From Heliobacterium mobile (GTDB lineage: Bacteria; Bacillota; Desulfitobacteriia; Heliobacteriales; Heliobacteriaceae), in assembly GCF_009720735.1 (NCBI RefSeq), contig NZ_WNKU01000004.1, positions 122,272 to 186,271 of the forward strand: 64,000 nt of DNA, written 5' to 3'. Below, in pieces: positions 31,085 to 40,486 of this stretch. The notes below the pieces were generated by a model. That model searched no databases, was not told the origin of the DNA, and worked only from the letters and a program-made list of their open reading frames with translations. Numbering within the stretch: position 1 is the stretch's first letter; the number at the start of each line of letters is the position of its first letter. Both the position numbers and the translations under genes were made by a program.

Positions 31085-31954
31085 ATGCGCCTTATCAGCA
31101 GTGTCAACGAAATGATGGCCTGGGCAAAAGAACAGCGCCGGGTCGGTCATACCATTGGTCTCGTTCCCACCATGGGCTACCTCCATGAAGGGCACCTGAC
31201 CCTCATGCGTCGGGCCAAAGAAAACTGCGAAAAAGTCGTTGTGAGCATCTTTGTCAACCCTCTTCAGTTCGGTGCCGGGGAAGACTATGAAGAATACCCT
31301 CGCGATCTCACCCGGGACAGCCAATTGGCTGATTCCGCTGGAGTGGACGTCATTTTCGCACCAGCTGTGAAAGATATGTACCCCAAAGGCTACTCCAGCT
31401 TTGTCGAAGTGGAGCAGGTCAGCGATCACCTCTGTGGCGCCGCTCGTCCCGGTCACTTTCGCGGCGTGACGACCGTCGTCTCGAAGCTCTTTAACATCGT
31501 TCGGCCTGACATCGCCTTTTTCGGCCAAAAAGACGCCCAACAGCTCGCTATCATCCGGCGGATGGTGGAAGACCTGAACATGGGCATCGCCATCGTCGGC
31601 GTCCCCATCGTCCGTGAAGCCGACGGACTGGCCCTCTCCTCACGGAACGTATACCTCTCCCCAGAGGAACGCAAAGCCGCCCTCGTCTTGTCGCAGTCCT
31701 TGAAAAAGGCGAAAGAGCTCATCGCAGAGGGCGAAGGAGAGGCGGAACGGATCCGCCAGGAGATCATCAAAGTCATCGAAGCGGAACCGCTCGCCAATAT
31801 CGACTATGTGCAAATCGTGGACAACCGTTTCATCCAGCCGGTGGAGCGCCTCGAAGGCGAATGTCTCATCGCCCTAGCCGTGCGGTTTGGCAAGACTCGA
31901 CTCATCGACAACCTGGTCATGGAGGTGTCACCGAATGATTCGCATGATGCATAA
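31085..31954 (+). CDS. panC: Pantothenate synthetase (pantoate--beta-alanine ligase)
   Basis: Joins pantoate and beta-alanine with ATP in CoA precursor synthesis. Motifs: [15 protein letters not shown] (ATP site), [35 protein letters not shown] and the KMSKS-like [13 protein letters not shown]. About 289 residues, normal. ATG 31085 is chosen because AAGGAGG lies 11 nt upstream and the family begins here. Its 3' end overlaps panD by 20 nt. panB is absent from the cluster. Confidence 0.96.
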   Translation: MRLISSVNEMMAWAKEQRRVGHTIGLVPTMGYLHEGHLTLMRRAKENCEKVVVSIFVNPLQFGAGEDYEEYPRDLTRDSQLADSAGVDVIFAPAVKDMYPKGYSSFVEVEQVSDHLCGAARPGHFRGVTTVVSKLFNIVRPDIAFFGQKDAQQLAIIRRMVEDLNMGIAIVGVPIVREADGLALSSRNVYLSPEERKAALVLSQSLKKAKELIAEGEGEAERIRQEIIKVIEAEPLANIDYVQIVDNRFIQPVERLEGECLIALAVRFGKTRLIDNLVMEVSPNDSHDA

Positions 31955-32333
31955 ATCGAAAATTCACCGGGCCACCGTCACGGAGGCCAACTTGAATTAT
32001 GTCGGTTCCATCACCATCGACGAAGACCTGATGGATGCCGCCGACATCCTGGAGAATGAAAAGATCCAGGTCGTGAATAATAACAATGGCGCCCGTTTTG
32101 AGACGTACGTCATCACCGGTAAACGAGGATCCGGCATGATCTGCTTAAACGGTGCGGCGGCCCGGCTCGTCCAACCGGGCGACAAGGTCATCTTGATCAC
32201 TTATGGCATGTACACCGATGAAGAAGCTCGCCGGCACAAGCCGACGGTCGTTTTCGTCGGCGATGACAACCGGATCATCCACCAGACGACCGTAGAAAAA
32301 GCCCGGACCACGGGGCCGACCGACCTTTCTTGA
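31935..32333 (+). CDS. panD: Aspartate 1-decarboxylase precursor
   Basis: Pyruvoyl enzyme making beta-alanine for PanC. The self-cleavage site Gly24-Ser25 (NYVGSITID) falls exactly at the canonical position when ATG 31935 is used, and GGAGGTG at 31921-31927 is its ribosome binding site, so the longer reading from 31887 is rejected. Other family motifs: [34 protein letters not shown]. About 132 residues. Overlaps panC by 20 nt, implying coupled translation. Confidence 0.96.
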   Translation: MIRMMHKSKIHRATVTEANLNYVGSITIDEDLMDAADILENEKIQVVNNNNGARFETYVITGKRGSGMICLNGAAARLVQPGDKVILITYGMYTDEEARRHKPTVVFVGDDNRIIHQTTVEKARTTGPTDLS

Positions 32334-32359
32334 CAATAAAAAGCTCCCTGGGCTAGAAT
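32330..32359 (+). promoter_or_regulatory. Putative sigma-A promoter for the nadABC operon
   Basis: TTGACA (32330-32335), 18-nt spacer, TAGAAT (32354-32359). The leader contains a GCCTGCC/GGCAGGC inverted repeat (about 32374-32380 and 32396-32402) just before the nadA start. Confidence 0.6.
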
Positions 32360-32427
32360 AATCATATATTTTTGCCTGCCTCGCAAAATTTTTTTCGGCA
32401 GGCCGGGGAATGGAAAGGGGTAGGCAC

Positions 32428-33366
32428 TTGAGTCCTCGACCGATGGACCCGGAGAAGTTCGCGTCCTTATCCGATACACTGACAAAACTGAAAAAAGAAC
32501 GCAATGCAGTAATATTAGGACACGTGTACCAGCGGCCCGAAATTCAAGAAGTGGCCGATTATGTCGGCGACTCATTGCAGCTAGCCCAGCAGGCCGCCAA
32601 AACCGACGCGGACGTGATCGTCTTCTGCGGTGTTCACTTTATGGCGGAAAGCGCAGCCATTTTATCGCCCGATAAAATCGTCCTGCTTCCGGAAGAGAAC
32701 GCCGGTTGTCCCATGGCTGACATGGTGACGGCAGAAGCGCTGCGCAAACGCAAAGCGGAGATCCCCGGCGTTCAAGTCGTCGCCTATGTCAACTCCTCGG
32801 CCGATGTAAAGGCCGAATGCGATATATGTTGTACCTCTTCCAATGCCCTCAAGGTCGTCCAATCGCTCCCGCAAGACCGACCCATCCTCTTTATCCCTGA
32901 TAAGAACCTGGGACACTGGGTCGCTCAGCAAACAGGTCGCAAGGATATCATACTCTGGGAGGGCTATTGCAACACCCATGATCGTCTCACCGCGGCCGAC
33001 ATCGACAAGGCCAAAGCGGAACACCCCGAAGCTGAAGTGATCGTTCACCCGGAGTGTCAACCGGAAGTGGTGGCGAAAGCCGACTTTGTCGCTTCGACGA
33101 CGGGCCTCATCAATTACGCTGTCAATTCACCGAAAGACTCCTTCATCATCGGCACGGAAGAAGGCGTGCTGCATCCGCTTCGCAAAAAAGCGCCCCAGAA
33201 AAATTACTACTTGGCGACGCGCCAACTGATCTGCCCCAACATGAAAGCGACCAGCTTGGAAAAGGTGGTTTGGTCCCTCCAGGAAATGCGCCCCCGCATC
33301 ACCGTTGATCCGGTCATCCGGGAAAAAGCGCTGGCGTCCTTAGAGAGAATGTTGGCGATCGTCTAG
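32428..33366 (+). CDS. nadA: Quinolinate synthase
   Basis: [4Fe-4S] enzyme condensing iminoaspartate (from NadB) with dihydroxyacetone phosphate. Cluster cysteine regions are CCTSSNA, VHPECQPEV and ICPNMKAT. Also GHVYQRPEIQEVADYVGDSL and FCGVHFMAESA. About 312 residues. The start is uncertain: TTG 32428 follows AAAGGGGTAG at good spacing, whereas ATG 32410 lies too close to its upstream GGGG. Confidence 0.95.
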   Translation: MSPRPMDPEKFASLSDTLTKLKKERNAVILGHVYQRPEIQEVADYVGDSLQLAQQAAKTDADVIVFCGVHFMAESAAILSPDKIVLLPEENAGCPMADMVTAEALRKRKAEIPGVQVVAYVNSSADVKAECDICCTSSNALKVVQSLPQDRPILFIPDKNLGHWVAQQTGRKDIILWEGYCNTHDRLTAADIDKAKAEHPEAEVIVHPECQPEVVAKADFVASTTGLINYAVNSPKDSFIIGTEEGVLHPLRKKAPQKNYYLATRQLICPNMKATSLEKVVWSLQEMRPRITVDPVIREKALASLERMLAIV

Positions 33367-33409
33367 GCGCCCTCCGCAACGAAACGTTATAGAATCGCAG
33401 AAGTGAGAG

Positions 33410-33439
33410 CAGCCACCGGCGTACTGCCGGCGGCTGTTT
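33410..33439 (+). promoter_or_regulatory. Intercistronic hairpin between nadA and nadB
   Basis: Stem 33410-33420 with 33426-33436 (CAGCC, one mismatch, CCGGC; GTACT loop), followed by TTT. The nadB ribosome binding site AAGGAGG is free just downstream. It may attenuate readthrough or protect the upstream mRNA; too few T for a confident terminator. Confidence 0.5.
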
Positions 33440-33460
33440 CCGCATTAAGGAGGATTTGCC

Positions 33461-35065
33461 GTGTTCCGGCGCTATCTAGTCCCCTTCGACATCACCCGCC
33501 TGCCGGAGATCGAGACCGACTTTTTGATTGTAGGCAGTGGGATAGCCGGCCTCTATACGGCGCTGAAAGCCGTCGAATACGGCCGGGTCACCTTGTTGAC
33601 CAAGCGTAAAATCGAAGACTCTAACACGGGACAGGCCCAAGGCGGGATTGCTGCTGCTATTGACCGCAGTGACTCGCCATCGCTGCATTTGCAAGATACC
33701 TTGGAAGCCGGCGCAGGACTGAACGACGTGATGGCCGTGGAAGTGCTCGTCAGCGAAGGCCCGACACGGGTCGAGGAACTGATTCGAATGGGTACGCAGT
33801 TTGACACCATCGAAGGGGAATTGGCCCTGACCCGCGAAGGCGCACACTCACGGCGCCGTATCCTCCATGCCAGCGGCGACGCAACCGGTGAAGAAATCCG
33901 TCGCAGCCTCTGGGAGCAGTGCCAGGTACACCAGGAAATCGAAATCCATGAAGATACCCATGTCATCGATGTCCTGCTGAACCAAGACCGTCACTGCATG
34001 GGCCTGTTGGCCTGGAACTCCAGCCAAGGCTTACATATCTATCGGGGCAAGTTGACCGTGCTGGCTACCGGTGGAAACGGCCAACTGTACAAATACTCGA
34101 CTAACCCGGAAGTGACGACTGGCGACGGCATCGCTGCGGCCTACCGGGCCGGTGCCGAAATCATGGATCTGGAATTTGTCCAGTTTCACCCGACGGCGCT
34201 TACGAAAGCAGGCTGGCCGACATTTCTCATCTCCGAAGCGGTTCGCGGAGAAGGAGCCAAGCTATATAACAGCCGTGGCGAGCGGTTCATGCCTCGTTAC
34301 CACCAACTGGCTGAGTTGGCCCCGCGGAATGTGGTCGCCCTGGCGATTTGGAAAGAGATGGCCGAGACCGGCGCTCCTTCCGTCTTTCTCGACGTGAGCC
34401 ACATGAAAGAAGACAGCTTTGCCAAGCGTTTTCCTTGGATCTCCAGGACCTGCCTCTCCTACGGCATTCAAGTTCCTCAGGAACGCATCCCCGTAGCACC
34501 GGCAGCCCACTACCTCATGGGCGGGATCCGCACCGATCTCTGGGGCCAAACGAATATCCCTCGCTTATATGCTTGCGGTGAGGCCGCCTGTAACGGTGTT
34601 CACGGCGCCAACCGCCTCGCCTCGAACTCCCTCCTCGAAGGGCTCGTCTTCGGTGCCCGCATCGTGGAAGGAGGACTGCACTGGCTGGGCAAACGTTTAA
34701 ACCGGCAGATCTATCACGGCCCCTGGGGCAAAAACAACCTCTACGACCGCCTTCCCGATGGGGAAGCACCGGAAAAGGCCGATCTGGTCGCGGCGAAAGT
34801 TCAGCAGATCATGTGGGAAAAAGTCGGTCTCTGGCGCTCTGCCGACGGCTTACGGTCCGCCCTGGAAGCCCTCGATGGGATCGACGGAACCGTTGCCCGG
34901 CAAAGCACAGTCACTCGGGCCGTGGAAGCGGCCAATATGCACTTGCTGGCCCAACTGACAGCCAAAGCCGCACAGACGCGCAGCGAAAGCCGTGGCGGCC
35001 ACTACCGCGTCGATTATCCGGAAAGCCGCTTGCAGTGGCTGCGGCACATCATCATGTCCGTATAA
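33461..35065 (+). CDS. nadB: L-aspartate oxidase
   Basis: FAD enzyme oxidising aspartate to iminoaspartate for NadA; in anaerobes it uses fumarate or another acceptor. N-terminal FAD motif VGSGIAGLYTALKA, GQAQGGIAAAI, HTHVIDVL-type region, and C-terminal CGEAACNGVHGANRLASNSL. About 534 residues, normal. GTG 33461 is preceded by AAGGAGG. nadC follows 27 nt downstream. Confidence 0.95.
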   Translation: MFRRYLVPFDITRLPEIETDFLIVGSGIAGLYTALKAVEYGRVTLLTKRKIEDSNTGQAQGGIAAAIDRSDSPSLHLQDTLEAGAGLNDVMAVEVLVSEGPTRVEELIRMGTQFDTIEGELALTREGAHSRRRILHASGDATGEEIRRSLWEQCQVHQEIEIHEDTHVIDVLLNQDRHCMGLLAWNSSQGLHIYRGKLTVLATGGNGQLYKYSTNPEVTTGDGIAAAYRAGAEIMDLEFVQFHPTALTKAGWPTFLISEAVRGEGAKLYNSRGERFMPRYHQLAELAPRNVVALAIWKEMAETGAPSVFLDVSHMKEDSFAKRFPWISRTCLSYGIQVPQERIPVAPAAHYLMGGIRTDLWGQTNIPRLYACGEAACNGVHGANRLASNSLLEGLVFGARIVEGGLHWLGKRLNRQIYHGPWGKNNLYDRLPDGEAPEKADLVAAKVQQIMWEKVGLWRSADGLRSALEALDGIDGTVARQSTVTRAVEAANMHLLAQLTAKAAQTRSESRGGHYRVDYPESRLQWLRHIIMSV

Positions 35066-35092
35066 ACAAGCGCAGTTAGAGAGGGTGGTACG

Positions 35093-35959
35093 ATGGAACT
35101 GTTCGATCCGGAAATTCGCGAACTCGTTACCCGGGCGCTGCGGGAGGATATTGGCAACGGTGACCTGACGACGATGAATCTGGTTCCCGCTGACGCCTAC
35201 ACGCGGGGGATCATCCATGCCAAAGAAGCCGGTGTGATCGCCGGACTTCCGATAGCCCAAAGGGTTTTTGAGACCGTCGATCCGAGCTTGCGTTTTGAGG
35301 CCATGGTCGAAGAGGGAGACAAGGTGGAAAAAGGGACCGTCATCGCCGAAGTCTTCGGCAGCGCCCGTTCGGTGCTGATCGGCGAACGAGTCGCTTTAAA
35401 CTTTCTGCAGCGCTTGTCCGGAATCGCGACCAAAACGGCTCGTTGCGTCGAGCAAGTCGCCTATTATCAAGCTCGCATCGTCGATACTCGCAAAACCACA
35501 CCGGGCCTTCGCGCCGTGGAAAAATATGCTGTCCGCATCGGCGGCGGCAAAAATCACCGCTTCGGCCTCTTTGACGGCGTGCTGATCAAAGACAACCACA
35601 TCAAGATGGCTGGAAGCATCACCCAAGCGGTCAGCCAAGCCCGGCAGGCCGTTCCCCATACCGTCAAGATCGAAGTGGAAGTGGAAGACTTAGCCGGTGT
35701 CGCCGAAGCCCTAGAAGCGAAGGCTGACATCATCATGCTCGATAACATGGTGCCCGATGTGATGAAAGAAGCGGTACGCATGATCGGCGGAAATGCCTTG
35801 GTGGAAGCCTCAGGGGGCGTATCGGAAGAAAGCCTGGTGGAGATCGCGAAGACGGGAGTGCACTTGATCTCCATGGGATCGCTGACCCATAGCATCAAGT
35901 CTTTGGATATCAGCCTAGACGTGGAAGAGATTAAGCGGGGGAGCGCCGATGCCACGTAA
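35093..35959 (+). CDS. nadC: Nicotinate-nucleotide pyrophosphorylase (carboxylating)
   Basis: Converts quinolinate and PRPP to nicotinate mononucleotide. Motifs: ALREDIGNGDLTT, ERVALNFLQRLSGIAT, VDTRKTTPGLRAVEKYAVRIGG, HRFGLFDGVLIKDNH, IMLDNM. 288 residues, normal. Its last 11 nt overlap birA. Confidence 0.97.
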   Translation: MELFDPEIRELVTRALREDIGNGDLTTMNLVPADAYTRGIIHAKEAGVIAGLPIAQRVFETVDPSLRFEAMVEEGDKVEKGTVIAEVFGSARSVLIGERVALNFLQRLSGIATKTARCVEQVAYYQARIVDTRKTTPGLRAVEKYAVRIGGGKNHRFGLFDGVLIKDNHIKMAGSITQAVSQARQAVPHTVKIEVEVEDLAGVAEALEAKADIIMLDNMVPDVMKEAVRMIGGNALVEASGGVSEESLVEIAKTGVHLISMGSLTHSIKSLDISLDVEEIKRGSADAT

Positions 35960-36950
35960 AGCCATATTGGCAGCCTTAAAAGAAGCGGACGGTTATCTCT
36001 CCGGAGAAGATTTAAGCCGTACCTTGGGGATGAGCCGATCGGCCGTCTGGAAACATATCGTCGCTCTCCGTCAGGAAGGCTACGAGATCCAAGCGCATAC
36101 CCGGCTCGGGTACAAACTGGAGCGGGCCAGCGCCTTTCTCATCCCTGCCGAAGTGGAACCGCGGCTGGAGACGGAACGCCTTGGCCGCAACTATCATTTT
36201 CATACGAGCCTGCCTTCGAGCAATATAACCGCCAAGGAACTGGCCCGGCAAGGCGCCCCGGAGGGGACCGTGGTGCTGACGGAGGAACAGACGGCTGGTC
36301 GAGGACGCTTGGGCCGCGGTTGGTATTCTCCGCCCGGTCTAGGCATCTACATGTCCCTCATCTTGCGTCCTCGCATTCCCTTAGGACAGACGCCCCAGGT
36401 GACGCTGCTCGCTTCGGTGGCCCTCTGTAAAGCCTTAGAGGCAGTCACACCGGTTCGGCCCCAGATCAAGTGGCCCAATGACATCCTCGTGAACGGAAAA
36501 AAACTCTGCGGGATCTTAACGGAACTGAACGCGGAGATGGAAGCCGTCAATTATCTCGTCGTCGGCATCGGGATCAACCTAAACCAACAGCCGGCCGACT
36601 TCCCCGGTGACGTGGCCAACGTCGCCACATCGGCGGCCATCGCCGGTGGTGAACCGGTGGACCGGATTCGATTCCTGACTACATTGCTCAGCTTCTTCGA
36701 AGCTGACTACGATCACTGGCTGCAAAAGGGCTTCAGCCAGCTACGGGAAGAGTGGCTGGCCCGGGCGGCAGGCATAGGGACGACGGTACGGATCATCTCT
36801 GGAAAGCAGGAGTGGTTAGGTCAGGCGGAAGGCATCGACACGGACGGTGCCCTGCTGGTTCGCAACGAAGATGGGGAACTGCAACGCCTGATCAGCGGCG
36901 AAGTGAGCCTCCGGCCGGAAGGAGGTCACGGTTATGATTTTGGCCGTTGA
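35949..36950 (+). CDS. birA: Biotin--[acetyl-CoA-carboxylase] ligase and biotin repressor
   Basis: Bifunctional type: an N-terminal winged-helix DNA-binding domain ([20 protein letters not shown], residues ~18-40) precedes the ligase core ([37 protein letters not shown]) and a C-terminal SH3-like domain. 333 residues. The N-terminal HTH means it could repress biotin genes elsewhere; none are in this window. Overlaps nadC by 11 nt and coaX by 17 nt. Confidence 0.95.
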   Translation: MPRKAILAALKEADGYLSGEDLSRTLGMSRSAVWKHIVALRQEGYEIQAHTRLGYKLERASAFLIPAEVEPRLETERLGRNYHFHTSLPSSNITAKELARQGAPEGTVVLTEEQTAGRGRLGRGWYSPPGLGIYMSLILRPRIPLGQTPQVTLLASVALCKALEAVTPVRPQIKWPNDILVNGKKLCGILTELNAEMEAVNYLVVGIGINLNQQPADFPGDVANVATSAAIAGGEPVDRIRFLTTLLSFFEADYDHWLQKGFSQLREEWLARAAGIGTTVRIISGKQEWLGQAEGIDTDGALLVRNEDGELQRLISGEVSLRPEGGHGYDFGR

Positions 36951-37713
36951 TGTGGGGAACAGTGACATCGTGTTGGGAGTCTTTCAACTGGAGCCGCAAC
37001 CAGAGTTGAAGTTTCACTGGAAACTATCGACCGATCGCAACCGCACATCCGACGAATATGCCATCTTGATCCGCAACCTTTTTCGCTTTGACGGCGTCGA
37101 TCCGAAGGCTGTCAAAGCGATTGTCATATCTTCGGTCGTGCCGCCGCTCATGCCCACATTGGAGCGGATGAGCCGGGCTTATTTCGGACTCACCCCTATG
37201 ATTATCGGTCCCGGGACGAAAACGGGGATGCCGGTGATCATGGAAAACCCGAAAGAAATCGGTGCCGACCTGATCGTGAACGCTGTCGCTGCTTTTGAAC
37301 GCTATGGCGGACCGCTGATCATCGTCGATTTCGGCACGGCGACGACCTGTTCGGCCATCTCTGCAAAAGGGGAGTACATCGGCGGCGCCATCGCCCCTGG
37401 CGTAGTCGTATCGGCAGAAGCGCTTTTTGCCCGGGCGGCGAAACTGCCCCGGATCGAACTCGTAAAACCGCCGCGGGTGATCGCAAAAAACACTGTCACA
37501 GGCATGCAGGCCGGGATTATCTACGGTTTTGCCGGACAAGTGGACGGAATCGTGACACAGATGAAGAAGGAACTCGGCGAGGAAACCCGGGTGATCGCGA
37601 CCGGCGAAATGGCCGAGCTCATCGCATCAGAGACAAAGACGATCAATCTGGTCGACCAGTGGCTTACGCTGGAAGGGCTGCGGATTATTTATCAAAAATC
37701 ACGGGCAAATTGA
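36934..37713 (+). CDS. coaX: Type III pantothenate kinase
   Basis: First step of CoA synthesis from pantothenate, made by PanC/PanD encoded upstream. Motifs: [15 protein letters not shown] (phosphate loop, usually DVGNTN), [42 protein letters not shown]. 259 residues. ATG 36934 after GGAAGGAGGTCACGG. Overlaps birA by 17 nt. Confidence 0.96.
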   Translation: MILAVDVGNSDIVLGVFQLEPQPELKFHWKLSTDRNRTSDEYAILIRNLFRFDGVDPKAVKAIVISSVVPPLMPTLERMSRAYFGLTPMIIGPGTKTGMPVIMENPKEIGADLIVNAVAAFERYGGPLIIVDFGTATTCSAISAKGEYIGGAIAPGVVVSAEALFARAAKLPRIELVKPPRVIAKNTVTGMQAGIIYGFAGQVDGIVTQMKKELGEETRVIATGEMAELIASETKTINLVDQWLTLEGLRIIYQKSRAN

Positions 37714-38047
37714 TAAGGTGACAACAGCTTATTCTTACATTGTGGTAAATCGGGGTGTAATGACGCCGTTCGCTAAAGGGCTCCGTGGCTGTTCGCTTAG
37801 TTGCGTAGCGGGCGCGCCAAACCTCTGGGCTTTTCTGCATGTGAACCGTGGCGCGCTTATCCGCTATGCAACCTGTGCTCACAACGCCACTTTGCCCAAA
37901 ACGCTCACTCTGTCATTACACCCCAGATTCTTCTATGAGGTTCAAATCTGCGAAATCTAGTATTTACGAGGTACAATAGCCCTGTAAAATAGTGATACAG
38001 CGGCATTGAAATCTGACATATGTGATGAATGATAAACGGATGGAAGC
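37714..38047. other. Intergenic region coaX-dusB containing a large palindrome
   Basis: No credible gene. Most of it is the nested inverted repeat at 37748-37928, listed separately. The remaining right-hand part, 37929-38047, is AT-richer and probably carries the dusB promoter; no clear hexamers seen. Confidence 0.6.
37748..37928. repeat. Nested palindromic element (about 180 bp)
   Basis: The outer arms are AATC-GGGGTGTAATGAC (37748-37764) and its complement GTCATTACACCCC-AGATT (37912-37928). There are 13 perfect bp plus 4 more after a 1-nt bulge. Inside, GTTGCGTAGCGG + GCGCGCC (37800-37818) pairs with GGCGCGC + TTAT + CCGCTATGCAAC (37850-37872). The stretch between the two arm sets pairs only partly. 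No target duplication or transposase seen. Could be a MITE-like repeat or a structured RNA. Confidence 0.65.
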
Positions 38048-39136
38048 ATGAATAGAGACGAAAAAATTATGCCCCAGCAACAGCATAGGGAAGGCGATCA
38101 TGGAGAAGAGAGGCAGCAACTGGTCCAAAGGGGCTTGAAGCAGGTAAAACCGGTACGGATCGGTCCCTGGACCATCTCGCTGCCCTTTTTTGCAGCACCT
38201 ATGGCGGGAATTACGGATAAACCCTTCCGGTCGGTGCTCAAAGATCATTCCTGTCCCTTAGTCTACACAGAGATGATATCGGACAAGGCGCTCACCTACG
38301 GCAATCGCAACACCTTAGAACTGTTGGATATCGCCGGGGAGCCGCGGCCTATCGCCCTGCAGATCTTTGGTTCTGAACCGGATGTGATGGCTAAGGCGGC
38401 GCAGATGGTGGAAGCGGAAGGCGCCTCGATCATCGACATCAACATGGGCTGCCCGGCACCAAAAATCGTCCGCAATCAGGAAGGTTCCTGCCTCCTGAGG
38501 ACACCGGATCTGGCCGTAAAAATCGCCGAAGCTGTCGTCAACGCCGTCAAGGTCCCTGTCACCGTCAAGATGCGGTCCGGCTGGTCCGTCGGCCAAATCG
38601 TGGCTCCGGAACTGGCCCGGCGTCTGGAGAGTGTCGGCGTTCAGGCTATCACCGTCCACGGGCGGACGCGGGAGATGTTTTATTCCGGAAAAGCCGATTG
38701 GTCTATCATTCGTGCGACAGTGGAAAATGTCTCGATTCCGGTCATCGGCAACGGAGACATCTGGGAGCCCGAGGATGCCATGCGGATGCTTGCTGAGACA
38801 GGCTGTGCCGGTGTCATGATCGGCCGTGGCAGTATGGGGAATCCTTGGATCTTCTCTCGCCTGGTCCGCTGGGTCGAGACGGGTGAATTACCTCCTCCTC
38901 CCACTGCAGAAGAAAGGATCCAGCAAGCCCTCATTCACCTGGAACGCATGGTAGAGATGAAGGGGGAAGACCGTGGCGTCCGTGAGATGCGGGGGCACTT
39001 GAGTTGGTACTTAAAAGGCATACGAGGCGCCTCGCGACTGCGAGCCGAGATCAACGCCTTAGAGCGGCTCGATGAGGTCGTCCGTCTGCTGCAAGCTTAT
39101 CTGGAACAACAAAAAATCATTGAAGAGTCAAGATAA
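38048..39136 (+). CDS. dusB: tRNA-dihydrouridine synthase (DusB-like)
   Basis: FMN enzyme reducing uridines in tRNA. Motifs: FFAAPMAGITDKPFR, NMGCPAPKIVRNQEGSCLL (catalytic Cys), VTVKMRSGW, ITVHGRTREMFYSGKADW, VIGNGDIWEPEDA, GVMIGRGSMGNPWIF. 362 residues with an N-terminal polar extension of about 38 residues; a later start is possible because no strong ribosome binding site precedes ATG 38048. Followed by a terminator. Confidence 0.93.
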   Translation: MNRDEKIMPQQQHREGDHGEERQQLVQRGLKQVKPVRIGPWTISLPFFAAPMAGITDKPFRSVLKDHSCPLVYTEMISDKALTYGNRNTLELLDIAGEPRPIALQIFGSEPDVMAKAAQMVEAEGASIIDINMGCPAPKIVRNQEGSCLLRTPDLAVKIAEAVVNAVKVPVTVKMRSGWSVGQIVAPELARRLESVGVQAITVHGRTREMFYSGKADWSIIRATVENVSIPVIGNGDIWEPEDAMRMLAETGCAGVMIGRGSMGNPWIFSRLVRWVETGELPPPPTAEERIQQALIHLERMVEMKGEDRGVREMRGHLSWYLKGIRGASRLRAEINALERLDEVVRLLQAYLEQQKIIEESR

Positions 39137-39140
39137 AGAC

Positions 39141-39178
39141 GGGTTTGTCTCCTTTCACTGGAGGCAAGCCCTTTTTTA
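39141..39178 (+). terminator. dusB terminator
   Basis: 12-bp stem GGGTTTGTCTCC (39141-39152) with GGAGGCAAGCCC (39160-39171), two wobbles, then TTTTTT. Confidence 0.88.
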
Positions 39179-39367
39179 GTAAATACTCACCTGAGAAGAT
39201 GATGAGCTTATCGATGATTCCACCTCTTTTTAACTGCCTTTACATACTTAACATCAAAATATTTTCCAGAATACAGGAGGGGGCTGGAGAGTTGTGAAGA
39301 AGAAAAGTTTTTATTGCATACTTTTATCACTGTAGCTGGATAAAAACCTTTCTTAAGGAGAAAAGCT

Positions 39368-39916
39368 ATGGATAAGTATTACCTCGATGCAAAGAGTACG
39401 GTCCTGATGATCATCGATATTCAGGAGCGACTCTGTGCGGTGATGGAGCGGGGCGATGAGGTAGTCCGTAAGACGGGCATCCTTATCGCTGCCGCCAAAC
39501 GTCTCGGCGTCCCTATCATTTATGTAGAGATGTACCCGAAGGGGTTGGGGAGAACGGTCTCCGGCCTAACGGACAATCTCAAGGACGCCCATCACTTTGA
39601 GAAAATCACCTTTTCCGGCTGTTCGGGAGAAGTTATGTCCTGCCTCATCCAACTGAAGCGAAGAAAGATCATCGTGGCCGGGATGGAGACCCATGTCTGC
39701 GTCTTTCAAACCGTTCGAGACTTACTGCGTGATAAATATCGTGTGTTCGTCGCCTCTGACGCAGTCTGCTCCAGAGATGATGATAACCGCCGGAACGGAC
39801 TCGAGTTGATGGCCTCTATGGGTGCCGTCGTAACAAATACGGAAACTGTATTTTTCGACCTACTCAAGCGAGCGGGAACAGATGTATTCAAGGAACTGTC
39901 TCCATTAATCAAGTAA
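39368..39916 (+). CDS. Isochorismatase-like cysteine hydrolase
   Basis: 182 residues of the nicotinamidase/isochorismatase superfamily. The catalytic Asp lies in LMIIDIQERL, Lys in the HHFEKITFSG region, and Cys in VAGMETHVCVFQTVRDL; cis-peptide-type region precedes it. Substrate unknown; the nad genes lie about 3 kb upstream but a nicotinamidase role is not shown. ATG 39368 after AAGGAG. Confidence 0.88.
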   Translation: MDKYYLDAKSTVLMIIDIQERLCAVMERGDEVVRKTGILIAAAKRLGVPIIYVEMYPKGLGRTVSGLTDNLKDAHHFEKITFSGCSGEVMSCLIQLKRRKIIVAGMETHVCVFQTVRDLLRDKYRVFVASDAVCSRDDDNRRNGLELMASMGAVVTNTETVFFDLLKRAGTDVFKELSPLIK

Positions 39917-39982
39917 TTTCGTAGCCGCTACTCTAGTGCTAAGTACATAATAGACGAAGGTGAACCGTGGAGGAGATGGAGT

Positions 39983-40309
39983 ATGCCGCAAATCATGATC
40001 CGAGGCATGGAACTAAACGACATCAAAAAGATCAGCAAGCCTCTCGTCGATGAACTCAGCGAGGTCATCGGCTGCCCACAAGATTATTTTACTATCGAGC
40101 AAATCCACTCGACGTTTATCGCTGACGGGGAGATCGCCAAGGCCTATCCCTTCATTCAGGTGAACTGGTTTGACAGGGGACAAGAGATTCAAGATCGGGC
40201 GGCGAAGGTCATCGATCGGTTTGTCCGTGACGCCGGGTATGAACAGGTGGAAGTTTATTTCATCGTACTGAAAGAAGAAAAGTACTATGAGAACGGGGAA
40301 CATTACTAA
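39983..40309 (+). CDS. DUF1904 family protein
   Basis: 108 residues resembling DUF1904, a small tautomerase-like fold. The N-terminus after Met is Pro (PQIMIRGM), as in the tautomerase superfamily; FIQVNWFDRGQEIQD and QVEVYFIVLKEEKYYENG are characteristic. Catalytic activity is unproven. ATG 39983 has GGAGGAGATGG upstream. Terminator downstream. Confidence 0.8.
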   Translation: MPQIMIRGMELNDIKKISKPLVDELSEVIGCPQDYFTIEQIHSTFIADGEIAKAYPFIQVNWFDRGQEIQDRAAKVIDRFVRDAGYEQVEVYFIVLKEEKYYENGEHY

Positions 40310-40363
40310 TCGATCTCATAGGATGGTAAAGTGAGTGTACAATTGAAGATTAACTCTTGATAA

Positions 40364-40397
40364 AAAAGACTGCCCGATCTAAAGGCAGTCTTTTATT
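40364..40397 (+). terminator. Terminator after the DUF1904 gene
   Basis: Stem AAAAGACTGCC (40365-40374) with GGCAGTCTTTT (40384-40394), 9-nt loop, then TATTATA. Confidence 0.88.
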
Positions 40398-40486
40398 ATA
40401 CTCTCTCCGGTGACATACAAGTGGCAGAATCTCATAAATTTACTATTAAAAATGAAAAGTAACGCTTGAACAAAGGAGGTCGTCTC

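Noticed and set aside
30787..31188. 133-codon open frame across the panC leader
   Set aside because: Overlaps folK and panC in other frames and has no ribosome binding site.
37718..37960. 80-codon open frame after coaX
   Set aside because: Its sequence is explained by the palindrome, and no ribosome binding site precedes it.
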